Position numbers and translations under genes: made by a program. Shown one piece after another: positions 15,701-24,300 of a stretch of 43,312 nt of DNA; within the stretch, counting starts at the first letter, position 1, and each line of letters starts with the position of its first letter. The notes under the pieces are model-generated. The model had not been told where the DNA came from. It was given only the letters and a program-made list of their open reading frames with translations, and ran no database searches. Origin of the DNA: a virus. The stretch lies in IMG/VR virus record IMGVR_UViG_3300035698_001626, positions 1-43,312 of that record; one strand, written 5' to 3'.

Positions 15701-18210
15701 TTCACGCCTTGCTTGATGAGCCAGTTTGGTATCGCCTGTGCTTTGGTTGGCATACCTTCTTTATCGACAACAGTCTGAAGTGTAGAAAAGAATGTTGGTG
15801 CGGTCTGTGTAGGTGCGGATTGAAAAAGTATATTCGGATTGCTACCGTCCTTCAACCCCTGCGCCTTGTTATACGCTTCGGTGAGTTCAGCACGTTTCTT
15901 TTCTACCACATCTAACTGAGATTGCATCTCATCACGTTTAGCACGATTCATTGACACACGACCAACTTCACCAAGGTTCTCAGTGCTTACCCTGCGGTCA
16001 GTCTTTACGGGAACTGACTTTGTGCGTTCATCTCTTACCAGTGGTTCGCCTTGAAGTTTGCTGCTCAGAAAATCTTCAAGCGTACCATACGATGATGCTT
16101 CTTGAACAAGCGGGTCTTTAGCGGCGTTGTTGTTTTCAGTGTTAACCCTAACCTTTTTAAGCATATCGGATGCTGTGATCTGTGAATAACGACTTGAAAG
16201 CGACATTGCAATACGAGCATTGGTCTCGGCAAACTGCCTTGCAACCATTGGGTCAGAATACCTGCCTTGCAATGCTTCTTCCAAACGTGCCATCTCATCA
16301 GTTACAGCTTGGTTCTCTGCAACAAAGCCAGTATAGCGTTCTTCAAATTCGGCCTCTGACAAGTCAAGACCTTCCTGAACCTGCGAAACAGAATAACCAC
16401 CAGGGGTTGCTTTAATGTTTGGGAATAGCACCGCTTTGGATTCAGGAGAAATGTGGGCATGGAAAGCACCAAGTGGCATAACAATAGCTTGCCCTGCCTG
16501 TGCTGATTGCACTATATTCTCAGGGCTTTTATTCACAACAGATGCTATTTCATTAATAACGCTCTGTTCAAGCTCAACAATCACATCACCGTCAATATAA
16601 GCGTTCTGATCCTTGAGGCCCATCTCGGTATTAAGAAAGTTCTCCATGTGAACAGGGCTTGCTTCAGCCGTTGCTGTTGCCTGAACCTTTTGGTCAATGC
16701 GCTCTTGCTGTTCAGTGAATTTCTCGGATGTTTCTAGGTCTGCAAACGATTTAACTGTTCCAACAAAAGAAGGCACTCCAATTAGTCCAACCGAACCAGA
16801 AGCAGTTTTTAGAGCGAGAGACATATATTTGTCAATTGGGTTTACACCGAATGTCGGGTTGAAAAATGCAGTGTCATCCTTCCAATTTAAATACTCTTCT
16901 CCGAGCTTACGGATAAGGTCTTGTGTGCCTTGCTGTACAATCTCTTCACCAACCTGAACACCAACACCACCAATAATCTTCTTACCAAAGTCAAATAAAA
17001 GTTTGCGAGCAGTGGGATTATTTATGGCAAGTTTAACGGCAGACCTTTTAGCTGGGCCAGCCACCATTGACATTATCTTTCCCATTCCCGGGATAACTCT
17101 TAACGCTGCTAATGTTTTCAGGCTAGCAACCTCAACGGTTGTTGATAGAGTACCATACGCAAGACCCATCCCAACAACCAACTCGCGGGGTAACTTTTCG
17201 CCATTTGCATCTTCTAGCTCAGAGTACTCCTTCATTGCCGAGCCAGCTTCCATGTAAAACATATCCATAATTGTTCCTGCTGCCGCACCTGCTGTCGCTC
17301 CAGAAATATATGTTCCAGCGCCTACAATTGGCCCACCAGAAACCATTCCAGCTAAACCTGACGGTACACCCCATTGGGTTGCACCACGACTACCCCCTTG
17401 CGTTATAGCATCAAACATCATGGTCGCTTGTTCTGCTGAATTGAAAAAGACATTATAGTTTTCAGCAGCACCAACTTCTCTTTTATATTTGCTTTCAAGT
17501 TCTGCAATGCGGACATCATTCACATCTGTGTTAAACACTGTTTTATTGTAATATAAATGTGAAAGCTCCCTTATTTCTTCACGCCCAGATGATGCACCAG
17601 CAGCGACCTGCATTAATGATTCAGAGTTATTTAACCCACTTTGGGTTCTAACTCGCTCAATATCTTCATAGGCTGCTATACCCTGAACTGAACGCCGGGT
17701 GCCTGCAAAGTCTTGGGCTTTCTGTATGGCTGTAGGCGTACCCATTCGAGCTTCAGCAGCGATATATCCGGGTATTGTAGTACCATCGTCAAGCGTGACC
17801 GGAGCAATCTCATCCTCAATCTCTCCAAGCGCCTCATAGTCATCTTTTGAAATCTGTGCATTGGTAAGATCGCCACCGTAGTATTTTGATAAACCAGAGT
17901 ATTGACTTATGAAATCATTGGCAATTTTATCTTTTGCGGTCTGGGGAACTTCATTGACCACGTTAAGAGGCAGGCCAGACTTTGTTGCTGTTCGCATGTT
18001 GTCTGCAAGAGCAGATGGCTGTACTCCCATCTCAGAAGCAACGTTGATATTGGTGGTGTGGGCTTGTGGCTCTTCAAACGTATCTAACCACGACAGCTTA
18101 TCAGGTTCAGCAACAGTATCGGATGCTACATTGGGAACTGACAATGGTGCGCTTGTAGATGGTTTATCACCGTCATCATCAAACTTGTCTAACCAATCCA
18201 AATCAGCCAT
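9760..18210 (-). CDS. Giant polyvalent ejection protein with zincin motif
   Basis: Predicted 2816 residues, about a fifth of the genome. N-terminus has two short repeats (LDWLDKF, LSWLDTF). Small hydrophobic Gly/Ala-rich segments follow at about 280-430. Residues about 1055-1350 form a domain with MAWFRGNW and EEIQSDWGQQGKKEGF that is frequent in very large phage proteins. HELGH (about 1447-1451) with a later E-x-x-A-x-x-F-E-A-Y is a metallopeptidase-like site. Long helical segments fill the rest. By position after gp14/gp15-like genes it should be an internal virion protein ejected into the host, carrying several effector domains (the 'polyvalent protein' idea of Iyer, Aravind and colleagues). 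Confidence 0.75.
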   Translation of the reverse strand: MADLDWLDKFDDDGDKPSTSAPLSVPNVASDTVAEPDKLSWLDTFEEPQAHTTNINVASEMGVQPSALADNMRTATKSGLPLNVVNEVPQTAKDKIANDFISQYSGLSKYYGGDLTNAQISKDDYEALGEIEDEIAPVTLDDGTTIPGYIAAEARMGTPTAIQKAQDFAGTRRSVQGIAAYEDIERVRTQSGLNNSESLMQVAAGASSGREEIRELSHLYYNKTVFNTDVNDVRIAELESKYKREVGAAENYNVFFNSAEQATMMFDAITQGGSRGATQWGVPSGLAGMVSGGPIVGAGTYISGATAGAAAGTIMDMFYMEAGSAMKEYSELEDANGEKLPRELVVGMGLAYGTLSTTVEVASLKTLAALRVIPGMGKIMSMVAGPAKRSAVKLAINNPTARKLLFDFGKKIIGGVGVQVGEEIVQQGTQDLIRKLGEEYLNWKDDTAFFNPTFGVNPIDKYMSLALKTASGSVGLIGVPSFVGTVKSFADLETSEKFTEQQERIDQKVQATATAEASPVHMENFLNTEMGLKDQNAYIDGDVIVELEQSVINEIASVVNKSPENIVQSAQAGQAIVMPLGAFHAHISPESKAVLFPNIKATPGGYSVSQVQEGLDLSEAEFEERYTGFVAENQAVTDEMARLEEALQGRYSDPMVARQFAETNARIAMSLSSRYSQITASDMLKKVRVNTENNNAAKDPLVQEASSYGTLEDFLSSKLQGEPLVRDERTKSVPVKTDRRVSTENLGEVGRVSMNRAKRDEMQSQLDVVEKKRAELTEAYNKAQGLKDGSNPNILFQSAPTQTAPTFFSTLQTVVDKEGMPTKAQAIPNWLIKQGVKPVEIAEMGVEQWLKDNAVKGKIDPQAFKGYLAENSIVVEEKVLGGGIQQQGTSPDVRMEEIEDAFKQKGIVIERDMDGSVYFSDEEGETVEYDAVAVDTELKPLIEEYDRLSNPQADEGGTQYTAYQLPGGEKPVEVLLTLPVKIKVTFANEDKFGLDILANGKSTDYSILKNDDGTFQVDSTFGLSDALHKTKESALAEAKDSYSDSGIQSIKRDKTAYTGPHFTDTPNIMAWFRGNWRTDSNGKRMFFIEEIQSDWGQQGKKEGFVGDAPAYTELPEGYTVKEKKEDGDANITRYWVVDAAGEPFSSVSYNKDSAISSAINDLNDEARGTVASPVPPFPFKDNWHELAMKKAIRYAVENGAESIGFTTGQQQADRYDLSKQLDSIHYENITDEETGEVLKYEIIAYGKDGSEVFHEDEVELDRVEILVGKEMAKKIQADEGHVVDKDHTYREWKKFEGVDLQVGGEGMKSFYDKKLPGFLKKYLKKWGSKVGKGSIGKPNVFPYKTLDGDYVLKNDQGEYWDEEEESFGEDGTRYKDEEFANQAIGFLEEVTEDKDVVHAFPVTDSMKADVLEQGQSLFQEAKGSVQISNDQYLISLFEKADESTPFHELGHVFLNEMTAMVQSGVADESLQNELGTVLSWLKVESIDQIGTEQQEQFARGFEAYLMEGKAPTAELIPAFKRFARWMKKVYSHVSNLNVKLTPEIREVFDRMLTVEAKIDDATADAGLAMMSESQMNALGILPEDKDYLYRLHDDAQEEAERKMGAAIRREIKAKRPQWNEEAEKQAADNPMHGIVENLRNKDGIDRREVVDVWGQGVIDRMPEGLKRIFRGSTDINEVRIEELLEQKAIHAELLAATNESLKPVVEARKPHLNSIQITPSFKNNELRDLPAHFKTKKVTASALDIAAMENGYESPQAYVDELMMLDAAVKNIEEDAARENSAIAEIDGEITALKDSGVRNPEKRGLHPEEAAAYYGFETVEQMFDALEGYVNRKQEIRDYIANKKTELQESLNPSDFIFETDEFAEYLGVVGNYTSGMMGEDAKLDAQLAKKKGGTATKTVLARSAFKKYAQNIMRDMPLRDALRADLFIGAMKKAAQAEKKAIKKGDMAAAQQANEQMRLNFEFAKESRRIEKQVAKIERNAKRLKKASPLKVEPAYLGTTLNLLRRFGLVELGPSFAPVLKHVEDINTLLVDTTDGIRNAFFESGDMGPDDFGFDPILTSGGEDISYKDLTADSLKELSVLVKTLMKKGRDIINPKLTSLGKTMGETVPELITATEQLSDRPVWKRHGEKFFGMDVKPALRWIQDKARNHHADTFQLWAMIRILDGFSYYRNGEAGPFEMYLRDNLEKAYAKRTQLNTYYEPKVRDAFQKLFKRGMDQKQLPQNLNKLVGVPATEAMKKDGRDWGWQAVIAVALNIGNESNLQRLKEGYGWTDAQLNQIVSLLDDSEWDAVQEIWDIFEEMRPEFFATSERIHGVEPVTIEHRKFVTSSGKAMTGGYVPASYDASSVKAKEIDDKQLLKETTGAAFKRASVNARATHQRAASAGGMQIRLDMSGIAKQFDYNMQYIAFAETIRDISRIMQNQEVADVIERKVGKEWLPTMRDVLASVANPGQDGNISAANEMFSYMGRTASSLILGLNRGVGIKQGFSIPHIYQENGSWHRGAMRVFRNPISAWNDMMKESPAMQQRFGDNSIDREVKKQRRKLTAQSKWDGVPGRVKDAVIFMYIRAFDTMAVLPAYYGTKILMDRKYGPGVKSLRETEKVLIDTQPISRAMDMSKMQLDRRSLSRMLTFFTTAVAKFENRNRVYNRGAVEGLIPIKKVLSQVLIERVLPPILMNLLFTLGRGDEPDLEDMAWDLLLYQVIGYPIYRQLAVALTNTARYAYDDDYKGFSAFGVPLGALPDAFENNMNKISDFFSGDNDAMGAAIALADLALSLRGIPAVKAIKDIDAGYEQFKDDDGFSAWFKLLIRDNHKER

Positions 18211-18211
18211 A

Positions 18212-19891
18212 TTAGTCCCGTGGTGCTTTAAGGATTATGTACTTTTTGTATTCACGAATTTTCTGCTCAGTTACCTTAACGTCTTTAGCTTGCAAGATTT
18301 TTATTATTCTCTTCTCTTCATCACTGTCAACGTCCGGCAACCAATCGGCTCCCTCTCCAGCTTTAACGGCTTGCAGGTATGTCATATCTTCACCATAACC
18401 CAAACCGCCACCCTTTGCCTCACCGTCTGCAATTCCTAGTGCAATCATGTGGCGCAGCTTTTCTCTTGAGTACAACTCCCCTTTAGGCCAGTTTTCAACA
18501 ACATAATTATACATGCCGGGATAGTTTTTGTCTATATTTGTTGGCGTATCAACTTTACCCTTGTCTGACACAATGCTTCTCAGGGCATCGTTTATTTTAG
18601 TTTGGTCTATCTCACCAGATGCACCGCCCTGTGCAATATAGTCATCAATGCTTTTCCAATGGGCAAGGTCTGAAAGGCCGAGATTCCTAGCAACAAGATT
18701 TGCCTGTGCAGGTGTCTCCATAGGCCATTTTTTCTCGACACCATCAGCATCGGGTAAGACAAGAAAGCCTTGGTCAACTCCGTTCCGTATGGTGTTCATT
18801 ACTTTTTCGTTGTGGTAATATTTGTCTACATTATCATCAGCCGTATCAGCATTTGAAATAAGCGTGTAAAGGTTATTTCTGGTTTCCTGATCTGGAATGC
18901 TTTCAATATATTTCTTCGCACCAGCCAAATCCCCAGCATCCATAAGTTTCCGCACGTTCTCAGTACCAGCTTCAAAGAGATTGCCACGCCATTCGGTTTT
19001 CGCTTTTTTGTTCTGGGAGTCCTGATATTCAAGCTGTGACATAAACTCTTTTTCTGCTGTACCCGAAAGGTTATCACGACCCCAATCTACCTTTTGACTA
19101 TATGACTGCCCATCAAGTGCGCCGACCTGTGCCTGCGCTTTAGTGATACTGCCAATACGGTCAACCGTTCCCATGAGCTTTGTGTGTTGCTCACCATTCA
19201 TGTTATCTTTCACTTCATCACGGCTGAGATATTCCTTTGCAGCCTGTGGGTTGTCATTGTCAATATAGCTTTGAACAATAGATGCAGATACTCTGCCCAT
19301 AGAGCCTTGAATAAGACCATTATAAATTGGGCTACCCTGCGATATGCCCTTACGTCTTGCATAGCTATCAATGTTTGCTCTAATCTCATCAACAGAAACC
19401 GCTTCCAGCTCTGTGCCTACATGCTGAACAGCTTTACCCTCTGATATTTTTTGAGCAGCAGCATCGGTTGCATCAAACAACGCCTCAGTCTGTCCTCTCT
19501 GGTGATTGAAAATAGTTGATTGATAACCAGTCTGTGCTGAATCCATAAACTCGATCGCACGGCGAGAAGCGCGACCAGACAAACCACCAAGATATTTATC
19601 CCTTATCTCTTTCTCTTTTTCAGCATACATATCGTTGATACCAAAAACCGCCTCACCTTTTAGGTTTATTAAGCCGGTCTCTGGGTTCTTGATTAAGTTG
19701 TTCATTTCAACGGAATACTGTGTGTATGCAGACTTTGACTTATACGAATCAAATCCATCTTTAGCCTGTTGGATATCTTGTGCAAAACCCTCAATATTCG
19801 GGCCAAATGTTCCCCTTGCGTCTAAATTCTGCCGTACCCTTGGAGCAGCATTAAGGCGCTGAGTGGATTGATATTCTGGTATTATGGGCAT
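18212..19891 (-). CDS. Internal virion protein (gp15-like)
   Basis: Predicted 559 residues, almost entirely helical, no signal or membrane segment. Length, composition and place between a gp14-like gene and the giant protein match the middle ejection protein of T7-like phages, which helps build the channel through the cell envelope. N-terminus MPIIPEYQSTQRLNAAPRV is typical of phage internal proteins. Family assignment rests mainly on gene order. Confidence 0.65.
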   Translation of the reverse strand: MPIIPEYQSTQRLNAAPRVRQNLDARGTFGPNIEGFAQDIQQAKDGFDSYKSKSAYTQYSVEMNNLIKNPETGLINLKGEAVFGINDMYAEKEKEIRDKYLGGLSGRASRRAIEFMDSAQTGYQSTIFNHQRGQTEALFDATDAAAQKISEGKAVQHVGTELEAVSVDEIRANIDSYARRKGISQGSPIYNGLIQGSMGRVSASIVQSYIDNDNPQAAKEYLSRDEVKDNMNGEQHTKLMGTVDRIGSITKAQAQVGALDGQSYSQKVDWGRDNLSGTAEKEFMSQLEYQDSQNKKAKTEWRGNLFEAGTENVRKLMDAGDLAGAKKYIESIPDQETRNNLYTLISNADTADDNVDKYYHNEKVMNTIRNGVDQGFLVLPDADGVEKKWPMETPAQANLVARNLGLSDLAHWKSIDDYIAQGGASGEIDQTKINDALRSIVSDKGKVDTPTNIDKNYPGMYNYVVENWPKGELYSREKLRHMIALGIADGEAKGGGLGYGEDMTYLQAVKAGEGADWLPDVDSDEEKRIIKILQAKDVKVTEQKIREYKKYIILKAPRD

Positions 19892-19923
19892 AGTAACACT
19901 CCGTGTCTTTTATTGCTTTATTG

Positions 19924-20862
19924 TCAACCCCAAAAACTTAATGCCGTAGTGCCTGCTGCTCCCAACACACCAGTTCCAAGAGCATTCCACCCTTTTTTCT
20001 TGTTTAGTCGGCTTTGAGTCATCCAATTTCTGCTTTCTTCTTTAAAGCCATATACTTCTGATTCAGTGTTAGAACGACTTGTTTCAACGTCAAGTGCAAC
20101 CTTTTCTGCTGTATCCATTTCCCACGAAAGAGGCGAACCGCTACCAAGCGCAATACCTGAAGCACCCCATGCAGCCCTTCCTTCTCCTATCGTTTTTGCA
20201 CCTGCAAGCATGATATCTTGTCGTTCAATCTCACCACGTTCTTCCGCTGAATTAGCAGCCCACTTCGCACTCTTGGCATTATTCTCTGCAATATCAGCTT
20301 CGGTATCAGCTTCCATCTTTTTTTGGTATCCAGTAAGCAACTTTGACCCAGCTTTTAGACCAAGAGTTGCCCATTGACCAGCAGACATGCCAGGGGTTGC
20401 TACGGCCGGTGTAGCGGTAGCTGGTAGAGCTGAGTTTATGCCAGCACCCTGAGTGAGACTCCCCCACGTTGCACTTCCACCTGCACTTCCACCTACACTT
20501 CCACCTACACTTCCACCTACACTTCCACCTACACTTCCACCTACACTTCCACCTACACTTCCACCTACACTTCCACCTACACTTCCACCTACACTTCCAC
20601 CTACTCCGGCACCTACTCCGCCACCAGCTCCTGCACCTGCTCCGGCACCAGAGGCTGAGCCGAAAAGGCTACTAATAAACCCTGGAATAAATGGAGTTGC
20701 AGCAGCAGTTACACCGCCAGTTACACCGCCAATTGCACCGTTAATTGCAGCAGCATTTCCAGCATCACCCCATGTTCCACCTTGTGCTTTTGTAACGCCA
20801 GCACCCATTGCAGCACCAGTTAGCACTCCAATGGTTATAGGCCCGCTTACAGGTCCACACAT
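19924..20862 (-). CDS. Internal virion protein (gp14-like) with GGSV repeats
   Basis: Predicted 312 residues starting MCGPVSGPITIGV, similar to the MC-hydrophobic start of T7 gp14-type proteins. Residues 40-75 are Gly/Ala-rich and membrane-seeking; then eleven tandem (V/A)GGS units form a flexible linker. The C-terminal half is a long helix (AENNAKSAKWAANSAEERGEIERQD... GEGRAAWGASGIALGSGSPLS) with the Q-x-x-x-x-G-x-x-R-A-x-x-G-A-S-G-I pattern of gp14 relatives. Probably ejected to form the outer-membrane part of the DNA channel. GGGAG supports ATG 20862. Confidence 0.7.
   Translation of the reverse strand: MCGPVSGPITIGVLTGAAMGAGVTKAQGGTWGDAGNAAAINGAIGGVTGGVTAAATPFIPGFISSLFGSASGAGAGAGAGGGVGAGVGGSVGGSVGGSVGGSVGGSVGGSVGGSVGGSVGGSVGGSAGGSATWGSLTQGAGINSALPATATPAVATPGMSAGQWATLGLKAGSKLLTGYQKKMEADTEADIAENNAKSAKWAANSAEERGEIERQDIMLAGAKTIGEGRAAWGASGIALGSGSPLSWEMDTAEKVALDVETSRSNTESEVYGFKEESRNWMTQSRLNKKKGWNALGTGVLGAAGTTALSFWG
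20472..20603 (+). repeat. Eleven 12-bp tandem repeats
   Basis: Unit CACTTCCACCTA repeated eleven times (the first copy has a G variant), encoding GGSV units on the minus strand inside the gp14-like gene. In-frame and nearly perfect, so copy number may vary by slippage. Confidence 0.95.
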
Positions 20863-20863
20863 A

Positions 20864-21328
20864 TTATTCTCCCATCGTAAAATGACTAAACGGTAAATTG
20901 TCAAACCCAAAAGGCTTTGGTTCTTCTAATTTAAAACCACACCATTGAAGCCACCGCATTGACTTCGTATTTCTAACATCAACCCAATTCTCAAGCACCG
21001 CATAGGATTGCTGCATAAGATTGACATAATACCTTGAAAACCTCAGAAATTCTCTCGTTATGGCATACATCCCATCCGTTCCAAGCAACCAAGGATATCC
21101 CGTATCGCTTAATACTCCACCAGAAGCCACTCCAAACATCGCAACCGGAAAACCCTTGTGGTGTATCGTCCAAGCAAGAGAAGATTGCTGAAACGCATTA
21201 ACAACCGCCTTCAATGGCTTATGCCTGTGACTTGACCAGACCTCATTGCGGTCAGATTCACGCATATTCTCAGCAATCACAAGAATATCGCCTATAACTG
21301 CCTTTTTGACTATCTTGCTACCCGCCAA
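20864..21328 (-). CDS. GNAT-like internal virion protein (gp13-like, DUF2833)
   Basis: Predicted 154 residues. The pattern of an N-terminal helix with ESDRNEVW, a central strand pair (GFPVAMFGVASGG) and the C-terminal VDVRNTKSMRWLQWCGFKL matches the acetyltransferase-like fold of T7 gp13-type proteins. The W-C-G-F near the C-terminus is typical of the last strand. It sits between nozzle and gp14-like genes as in T7. Assembly-factor role is known for gp13 in T7; no catalytic claim is made here. Confidence 0.65.
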   Translation of the reverse strand: MAGSKIVKKAVIGDILVIAENMRESDRNEVWSSHRHKPLKAVVNAFQQSSLAWTIHHKGFPVAMFGVASGGVLSDTGYPWLLGTDGMYAITREFLRFSRYYVNLMQQSYAVLENWVDVRNTKSMRWLQWCGFKLEEPKPFGFDNLPFSHFTMGE

Positions 21329-24300
21329 AAGTCACCTCCGGTATTACAGCAGATATAGTTTGAGGGAGTGGGTCTTTCTGTTGTATAACAAGCCCTGTCT
21401 GAAACCCCCATTTTGTACCCACCACAACCTCCGTGTCACCACTAACTAGCGTATCTGGATCTGCTGTAAGCGTTCCAGCAGTGCGCCATTTTGCTTCATA
21501 CATATTATCTTCGTCCTGCCCACACCATAAACCCCTTGTGTTTTCAAGACGTACTAGAACTTTCCCAATTGTACGTTTTTTACCGTAGGCATCCTGATTT
21601 TCAAGTGGTAGCATCTCCAAAGTTGGTGTGGGAATTGGTAAACCGCAAATCACATGGCTTCCTGATGTAACTGTCGTGCCAAGCGTTACCTCGCCATTTA
21701 GAACTATTAAATCTTTTATTACTACACCGCCAGCAAGCACCCAAACCTCTTTACCTTCCAAATGATCCATCCCTGTCAATATAGTGGCATCAGCTTCAAG
21801 CGTTACCTCAAGTGCAGAGTCAAGAAAAACACCTAGAGTATCATCGTCATCAGGTAGCCGTTCAGCCATAGATTCAACATAATAAACTGTTTCACCATTA
21901 ACCTCACGCTTAATAATAACTGCTACCTCATCATATGTTCCCTGCCCCGGTATAGCAGAAATGCTCTCAAATGTACCGCTAGTTGAATGCTGCGCCCAAG
22001 CCCAAACCTCTTGTTCTTTGATGTAAGTAAAACTTAACAGTGTACCATCAGACATAACGCACCACACAACGCTGTTTGGCTTCTGTTGATATGCCCATTC
22101 TTTAATGGTACGATCTTCAAAGAGATGTTGTGCCAGTACTGTCATGTTCTGTGTTTCATATCTATCGCTTGCGTAGAAATAACCAAAATCATACACGGTC
22201 TGCCCATCTCTTGAATTAAACAATACCGTTGAGCCGACTACTAAAGGGGGAACATGGGAGCAACCACGATATGATTGCACGTCAAGCCTCATAGATGTTG
22301 GTGCTACCGCGTTATCATTAACCCCGGGCCTTAATACCCACTCACTTCCGCTTGTCAGAATAGCAAGGCCATTTAGCGGTATCATGTGCCGTATCTCGTC
22401 AACCTGCATACTGGCAAGTATCCCCTCATATGAATCATTAGCTTGCAGTGGTCTGCTCTCGGTAAAATTATCCCATATCCCGGTCACGCTTCCATTAAAC
22501 TGTGTTTTGTCGTTTACAAGACCAGCATGAATCATTCGCTGTTGATGAATAGCTACGCAACCAGGGTGGTTGCTATCTTCAAACGGATTGTTCGGTCTAC
22601 GGTGAGAATCAGCCACATCTGGATCAACATTATCATCAGAATATTTTGTTTCTCCCGTGTCTGAGTGAATAGTCCCAATCCACCCATAAAACCCACGACT
22701 TGACTTATATATTTTGTATGATGTTGCTCCTGTTACTGCTGTCCATGTAAGATCAACCGTTATCCCCGCATCCCAAGGCCGATCAACCGCAACAGTTATA
22801 GAGGCAGATGGTAAGGTTTCTTCCTCGGTATCCTCCATTACAGCAGCAATTTTGTATTTAATATCTCTAGGGCGATCAGCCTCAGCAGCATAATCACCGG
22901 CAAAGTTCGTAACAGCAGATGGTAATGCTGTAAAAACTTCATCAGTAAACGCCCACTCAAAATCATCTGTCCTAGATAGCCTAGCTGGAGCATAGCCAGT
23001 GTGGTCAATATACATTACATCTGCGGTCTGGGCATATTTTAAAAGAGCTAAATCCTCAAAGGCATATGCTGTTGCTGTCCGTGCTACACAGCAGTATGCG
23101 TAATCGCTATCTCCGATTATTATGGTCTCGGTAGAAAGCCCCCATAAAGTAGCGGCTGCTGATGTTGGGGTCTGACCACTAACATATGTAGCTGTAACCT
23201 CTGTTGTAGATGCAGTTGCGGTAATTAAAAATGTTCCAATAGTAATACCAGATGTAGAAATAATAATTACATGCTCCCCAATATCTGGAGTTCCTACTGT
23301 AAAATAAGCAGTCCCGCAAGTCAGTGTAAAATCACCTGAAGAAATAAAGGTTTCTGTTGAAAAATCCCACATTGCGGCTGCAACAGGAGATGAAGGTGCT
23401 GACCCATTAGTAAGATTAGCGGTTACTGCTGTTACACTGTCATATTCTTTAATCTCGTAGGTAGCGAGTGTTGTACCACTTGTATTGATAATATTTATAA
23501 ATTTACCAACATCACCACTCCCAAAGAAACTGCCACTTGAAGTAAGTCTTGTTGTTCCGGGTGCGATTATATCATCAGTTGAAAACCCCCACTCGCCAGC
23601 ATTAATATACGCACCACTCGGCGCTGTCCCGCTTAATTTGTGGGCTGTTGCTCTACCACCAGACGAAACTTCATCTATAATAAAACTTGACGTAATATCG
23701 CCAGCAGTATTGATAACTACAATTACCTTATCCTCATCTGAGCTTTGGAAAGTAGCCAAATACACATTAAAAATATACTCTGGATCAGTGAAACTAATAC
23801 TTACCTTTTGATTATATGTTGCATCCACATAGGCTTCTTCAGAGTTTGCAGACAATGCAAGGGTTAAACCTGCCGTATCTGCATAAGACGCACCTGATCC
23901 ATCGTCTGATATTGTAAGAGCGTTTCCAGTTGTTGCGGCGATATTAGAAACACCGCCAGCCCCTAAGATTGGTGATGATATTTGTTCACCGTCTGGGTCG
24001 GGGGCATCCCACTCTCCCGGCACGAAATAAACAGTGTTAAAACCAAGCGTGTCAAGATTACCCCAATACCATTTACCGTAATAAGATTCTGAATCAAGGC
24101 CAGTCGTTACCTTTTCAGCCCCATATCCGACATAATAAAATTCATGCACTCCCGGTTCAACTAACGCTGGGTCTGCATCGGCATCGGTTGTTAAATACCA
24201 AGCAAGCGGGTTTACAGTGCTTCTTGTCCACTTATAGTCATCAGTGTCAGACAGAGGTCTGAGGACAAACTGACCATCTTTTATAACCCTCATCATTAAA

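Noticed and set aside
20472-20603. CRISPR-like array
   Set aside because: Units are contiguous 12-mers without spacers and lie inside a coding region.
20453-20896. Long Pro-rich ORF on the plus strand
   Set aside because: Pro-Pro-Thr-Leu repeats are the reverse reading of the GGSV repeats in the gp14-like gene; no ribosome site, and wrong strand for the late operon.
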